A stretch of DNA of 64,000 bases from an uncultured Atopobium sp. (GTDB taxonomy: Bacteria; Actinomycetota; Coriobacteriia; Coriobacteriales; Atopobiaceae), in contig CAMPVF010000010.1 of NCBI GenBank assembly GCA_946997485.1, forward strand, positions 1-64,000, read 5' to 3'. Position 1 is the stretch's first letter, and the number at the start of each line of letters is the position of its first letter. A model generated the notes under the pieces. It did not search any database, had not been told where the DNA came from, and was given only the letters and a program-made list of their open reading frames with translations. A program made the position numbers and the translations under genes. This document shows, piece after piece, positions 61,418 to 64,000 of the stretch.

Positions 61418-62146
61418 CTACGAGCGTACGTGCGAAATCGAATACTTAAACCTATCACCACGTGCAACAGCGCGCGTGTACTCAATAATTTGCCCGCGGT
61501 TATTCAACGTGGTGCGCACAATGCGCAGCACGGGCACTTCCTCTTCAATGCACAGCAGGCGCGCTTCATCGGGACGACTTATACTTGCCGAGCATTCTTC
61601 ATTAGCAATATGAATTACCTGGTTGTATTGTTTTTCAAGCAAGTCGTAGAGTGGTTGCTCAACCAATTTATCCAAATTAAGGTTGGGGAACAGCTCTAAC
61701 GGCAAATAGCTCACGCCAATCATCATGGGTACTTTGTCGGCAAGGCGCAGGCGCTTTACCATGTACACATGTGCCCCGGTAGAAATGTGCAAACTTTCGG
61801 CAATGTTGCGCTTTGCGGGCATAATTTTAAAGTCGAGAATACGCGTTGCAGGTACACGCCCCATCTCTTTCATTTTTTCGGTAAAACTATATGCCGAAAT
61901 AAGGTTTGCTGCCTCGTTTGTCATGTCGGATACAAACGTGCCTTTACCGTGCTTGCGCACAACCACGCCCAAAGCTTCAAGCTCGGCCAGAGCAAGGCGC
62001 ACGGTAGTACGTGAAAGGTTATACTTCACCGAAAGGTCACGCTCAGATGGCAGCAAATCGCCTGGCTTCATATCGTTATCAATTTTTTCGCGAATAGTAT
62101 CTACAAGCTGGCTGTATAGCGGTTGCTGACGTGAAGTTATACTCAT
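61418..62146 (-). CDS. GntR/UTRA regulator of the amino-sugar cluster
   Basis: A 242-residue repressor-type protein. The winged helix (about 8-72) has LLPSERDLSVKYNLSRTTVRLALAELE and KHGKGTFV; the UTRA effector domain covers about 90-235. It resembles NagR/AgaR-type GntR regulators such as B. subtilis NagR, which bind amino-sugar phosphates. ATG 62146, with GAGGGG eight bases upstream, is preferred over TTG 62152. It lies between the PTS genes and agaS-nagA on the same strand and very likely controls both. Confidence 0.9.
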   Translation of the reverse strand: MSITSRQQPLYSQLVDTIREKIDNDMKPGDLLPSERDLSVKYNLSRTTVRLALAELEALGVVVRKHGKGTFVSDMTNEAANLISAYSFTEKMKEMGRVPATRILDFKIMPAKRNIAESLHISTGAHVYMVKRLRLADKVPMMIGVSYLPLELFPNLNLDKLVEQPLYDLLEKQYNQVIHIANEECSASISRPDEARLLCIEEEVPVLRIVRTTLNNRGQIIEYTRAVARGDRFKYSISHVRS

Positions 62147-62226
62147 ACTCAATACCCCTCATAACAACAATAAACCCAATCACATACACGAAAACGCGCG
62201 CGCACGCCGCGCTGCATACATGGACA

Positions 62227-62266
62227 AAAGGAGCGCACAGCTACGAGATATTCTCATACACTGCAC
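62227..62266 (-). terminator. Terminator after the EIID gene
   Basis: Nearly symmetrical arms AAAGGAGCG-CA-CAG and CTG-CA-CGCTCCTTT (62227-62264), with T runs available in both directions. It separates the PTS genes from the regulator gene on the minus strand. Confidence 0.7.
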
Positions 62267-62308
62267 GCTCCTTTAGATGTATCCCTTGTTAAGAATACGG
62301 ATGGAGCG

Positions 62309-63376
62309 TTAGCCCCAAATGCTTGGCCAAAGGCCGAATGGACCTGCGCCCAAAATACCAATAATGAGTACCAAAATAATACCCTTCATCGGCGTAAAGC
62401 GCTTGTAGGCGAACAGATAGTACAACAGCATAACAATTGCAAGTGGAACAAGCTTAGGACAAATGCTATCGAGAATCTTTGCAAAGTCTACGGTAACAGG
62501 CTTGGAAACCTTTTCCATGTAGGTAACTTCGCTCATACCATTGCCGAGATCCTTAGCGCCAGCCTCAGCAGGTGCGCCCTTCTCGTCCTGGCCCTTCAAT
62601 GCCTTACCTTGGGCATCTTTGGTACCAATAAGCGTAATACCGTCGTCGGCCTTCTTAATAACATCAAAGGAGGCAACGTCTTTGTTGGCTACAACAGCCT
62701 TGTGTGCAACATAGCTTTCGGTAGTACCGTTAGGCAATGCAAGCTTAAGCTGGGTGCCACCCATGCATACGGTAAGGCAACCAACAATAAATACACCAAG
62801 GATTGAAGCTGCGCGGGTAAACGCCTTCATGTGAGCCATCAAGGAGTCGATGGCTTGTGTACCCATCTTGTACGACCAATTCATCAAACCAAAACGGAGT
62901 GCAAATTGAACGATGTTAAAGATGAGCAGGAACATAATAGGTCCGAAGATGCTGCCGGAGATAGCCATGTTAGAGGCAATACCTGCGGTGATAGGCACCA
63001 ACGTCATCCAAAAGAGTGCGTCACCGATACCACCAAGCGGGCCCATAAGTGAAACACGGACTGCACGGATGGTAGGAATGTCGATTTTCTTTTGCTCCAT
63101 GGAGAGGATAACACCCATAGCAAACGTTACCAAGAACGGGTGGATGTTAAAGAATTCCATGTTGTGACCCATGGACGTTGCAAGGTCGTCTTTATCGGTG
63201 TGGATTTGTTCCAAACCAGGCAAGATTGAGTACAGCCAGCCAGCTGCCTGCATACGCTCATAGTTAAAAGAGGCTTGTAAGAAGCATGAACGCCACGCCA
63301 TTTTGTTGAGGGTACGCTGATCGAGAGTTGGTCCCTCATTCAAATTTTTGTATGTAGTTTGCTCATTAGATGCCAT
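62309..63376 (-). CDS. PTS mannose/fructose/sorbose-family EIID
   Basis: Membrane subunit of a mannose-family PTS permease, working with EIIC. ATG 63376 has GGAGG eight bases upstream and overlaps the 3' end of the EIIC gene by 11 bases, so the two are coupled. The 355 residues exceed the usual 270-300 because of an insert of about 75 residues (about 210-285, Lys/Ala/Asp-rich) between membrane segments. Family motifs are LQASFNYERMQAAGWLYS, GHNMEFFNIHPFLVTF and GPLGGIGDALFW. With agaS and nagA encoded downstream, N-acetylgalactosamine or a related amino sugar is the likely substrate. Confidence 0.92.
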   Translation of the reverse strand: MASNEQTTYKNLNEGPTLDQRTLNKMAWRSCFLQASFNYERMQAAGWLYSILPGLEQIHTDKDDLATSMGHNMEFFNIHPFLVTFAMGVILSMEQKKIDIPTIRAVRVSLMGPLGGIGDALFWMTLVPITAGIASNMAISGSIFGPIMFLLIFNIVQFALRFGLMNWSYKMGTQAIDSLMAHMKAFTRAASILGVFIVGCLTVCMGGTQLKLALPNGTTESYVAHKAVVANKDVASFDVIKKADDGITLIGTKDAQGKALKGQDEKGAPAEAGAKDLGNGMSEVTYMEKVSKPVTVDFAKILDSICPKLVPLAIVMLLYYLFAYKRFTPMKGIILVLIIGILGAGPFGLWPSIWG

Positions 63377-64000
63377 CTTCTTCACCTCCATCAGCAGCCG
63401 CTACCATGGTTCCCTTAAGCTCGGTATTTTGCTGGTAGTCCCAGTATGCAATACCGAAACCAATCATTGCCAAGATAAGCAATGCTGGTGTGCTGAGTGC
63501 AGGGATGTTGGTTACGATAAGCGCTACACCAAAGCCAAGGAAGTAGAATGCCCACATGTCTTTGTTCATCATGAACTTGAGCAAGATAGCAAAACCAACA
63601 AAACGCATCATGCCACCTGCTGCGGAAAGACCGTTGGAGAGCCATTTTGGAATGGAGTCTACAACCGATTGTCCAACTGCTGCACCACCTACGAAGAACA
63701 AGGTTACAACCAGGCCAAAGACAAGACCAAGCAAACCCATTGAAAGGTAGTTGATCTGCTCGATGCCGCGTGGATTTGCGTCATGAGCATACTTGTCCGC
63801 TTTACTCATAAGTGGGGACATAAGAGTAAAGATAAGAGTTACGCCATACTGGCCAAGCAGTGAGAATGGAATTGCGGTAGCAACGGCAATGTTCGGATCC
63901 AAATGTAGTGAAATAGCCAACACTGCTGCCATAATGCCACCTACAACAGCGTTAGGTGGTTGGGCACCTCCAATGGGCATATTTCCGATGGTCATCAGCT
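63366..64000 (-). CDS. PTS mannose-family EIIC (5' end beyond the window)
   Basis: The C-terminal 210 or so residues of the EIIC channel subunit of the same permease. GNMPIGGAQPPNAVVGGI, a core family motif, is already inside the protein at the window edge, so the true start lies beyond position 64000. Five or six membrane segments are visible, and the cytoplasmic tail ends GGEEDGI. The stop overlaps the EIID start. EIIB and EIIA genes are expected further upstream, outside this window. Confidence 0.9.
   Translation of the reverse strand, partial: LMTIGNMPIGGAQPPNAVVGGIMAAVLAISLHLDPNIAVATAIPFSLLGQYGVTLIFTLMSPLMSKADKYAHDANPRGIEQINYLSMGLLGLVFGLVVTLFFVGGAAVGQSVVDSIPKWLSNGLSAAGGMMRFVGFAILLKFMMNKDMWAFYFLGFGVALIVTNIPALSTPALLILAMIGFGIAYWDYQQNTELKGTMVAAADGGEEDGI

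Overview
The window looks like chromosome of a fermentative, Gram-positive-type member of the Actinomycetota, most likely class Coriobacteriia and perhaps the Atopobiaceae. This is inferred from the gene repertoire and mid-range base composition: an LCP cell-wall ligase, a bifunctional PBP, tannase-like and C39-like coriobacterial surface families, two PTS types, D-lactate dehydrogenase, carbamate kinase, a T-box before pheST and a threonyl-tRNA synthetase without a TGS domain. No rRNA, tRNA, prophage, insertion sequence or CRISPR array was seen. Coding density is high. Several genes begin with TTG or GTG (ychF, tyrS, the LCP gene, a methyltransferase gene).

Layout. 1-6.3 kb: guaA, an LCP (LytR-CpsA-Psr) protein, ychF and a two-module iron-sulphur protein. 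6.6-8.7 kb: groES-groEL. 8.9-12.1 kb: a radical-SAM Elp3 gene divergent from a Trm9-like methyltransferase gene, a possible bacterial mcm5U34 tRNA-modification pair. 12.2-18.2 kb: an alpha/beta hydrolase, an M20 amidohydrolase, thrS with a structured leader, and pepC. 18.2-23 kb: a non-coding inverted-repeat element and a decayed relative, a surface protein with an odd sorting signal, an MFS transporter, and a cluster of four 37-bp repeats. 23-29.1 kb: a glucose-type PTS (EIICB and EIIA), a class A PBP and tyrS. 29.2-35.1 kb: a GlfT2-like glycosyltransferase, a U32 peptidase-family protein, and a membrane-anchored C39-like protein that lacks the catalytic cysteine. 35.4-47.5 kb: argR, phosphoglucomutase, a fused rRNA methyltransferase whose RlmL half has degenerated, an S10 peptidase, Kup, and a tannase-fold lipoprotein with all three catalytic positions changed. 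48.2-52 kb: carbamate kinase, D-lactate dehydrogenase and pyruvate kinase. 52.1-57.7 kb: a T-box-controlled pheS-pheT region followed by a Zn-phospholipase-like gene and a GntR regulator. 57.7-64 kb: a HAD phosphatase, then nagA, agaS, a GntR/UTRA regulator and mannose-family PTS EIID and EIIC, which together read as an N-acetylgalactosamine/amino-sugar uptake and catabolism locus cut by the window end.

Physiology. Sugars enter through two PTS systems. Phosphoglucomutase, pyruvate kinase and D-lactate dehydrogenase point to glycolysis with lactate production, and carbamate kinase could add ATP. Peptidases (PepC, S10, M20, U32 family) suggest peptide use. The most unusual features are the Elp3/Trm9-like pair, three proteins whose enzyme folds seem to have lost catalytic residues, three kinds of non-coding inverted-repeat element, and many short tandem repeats both after stop codons and in frame inside enzyme linkers.
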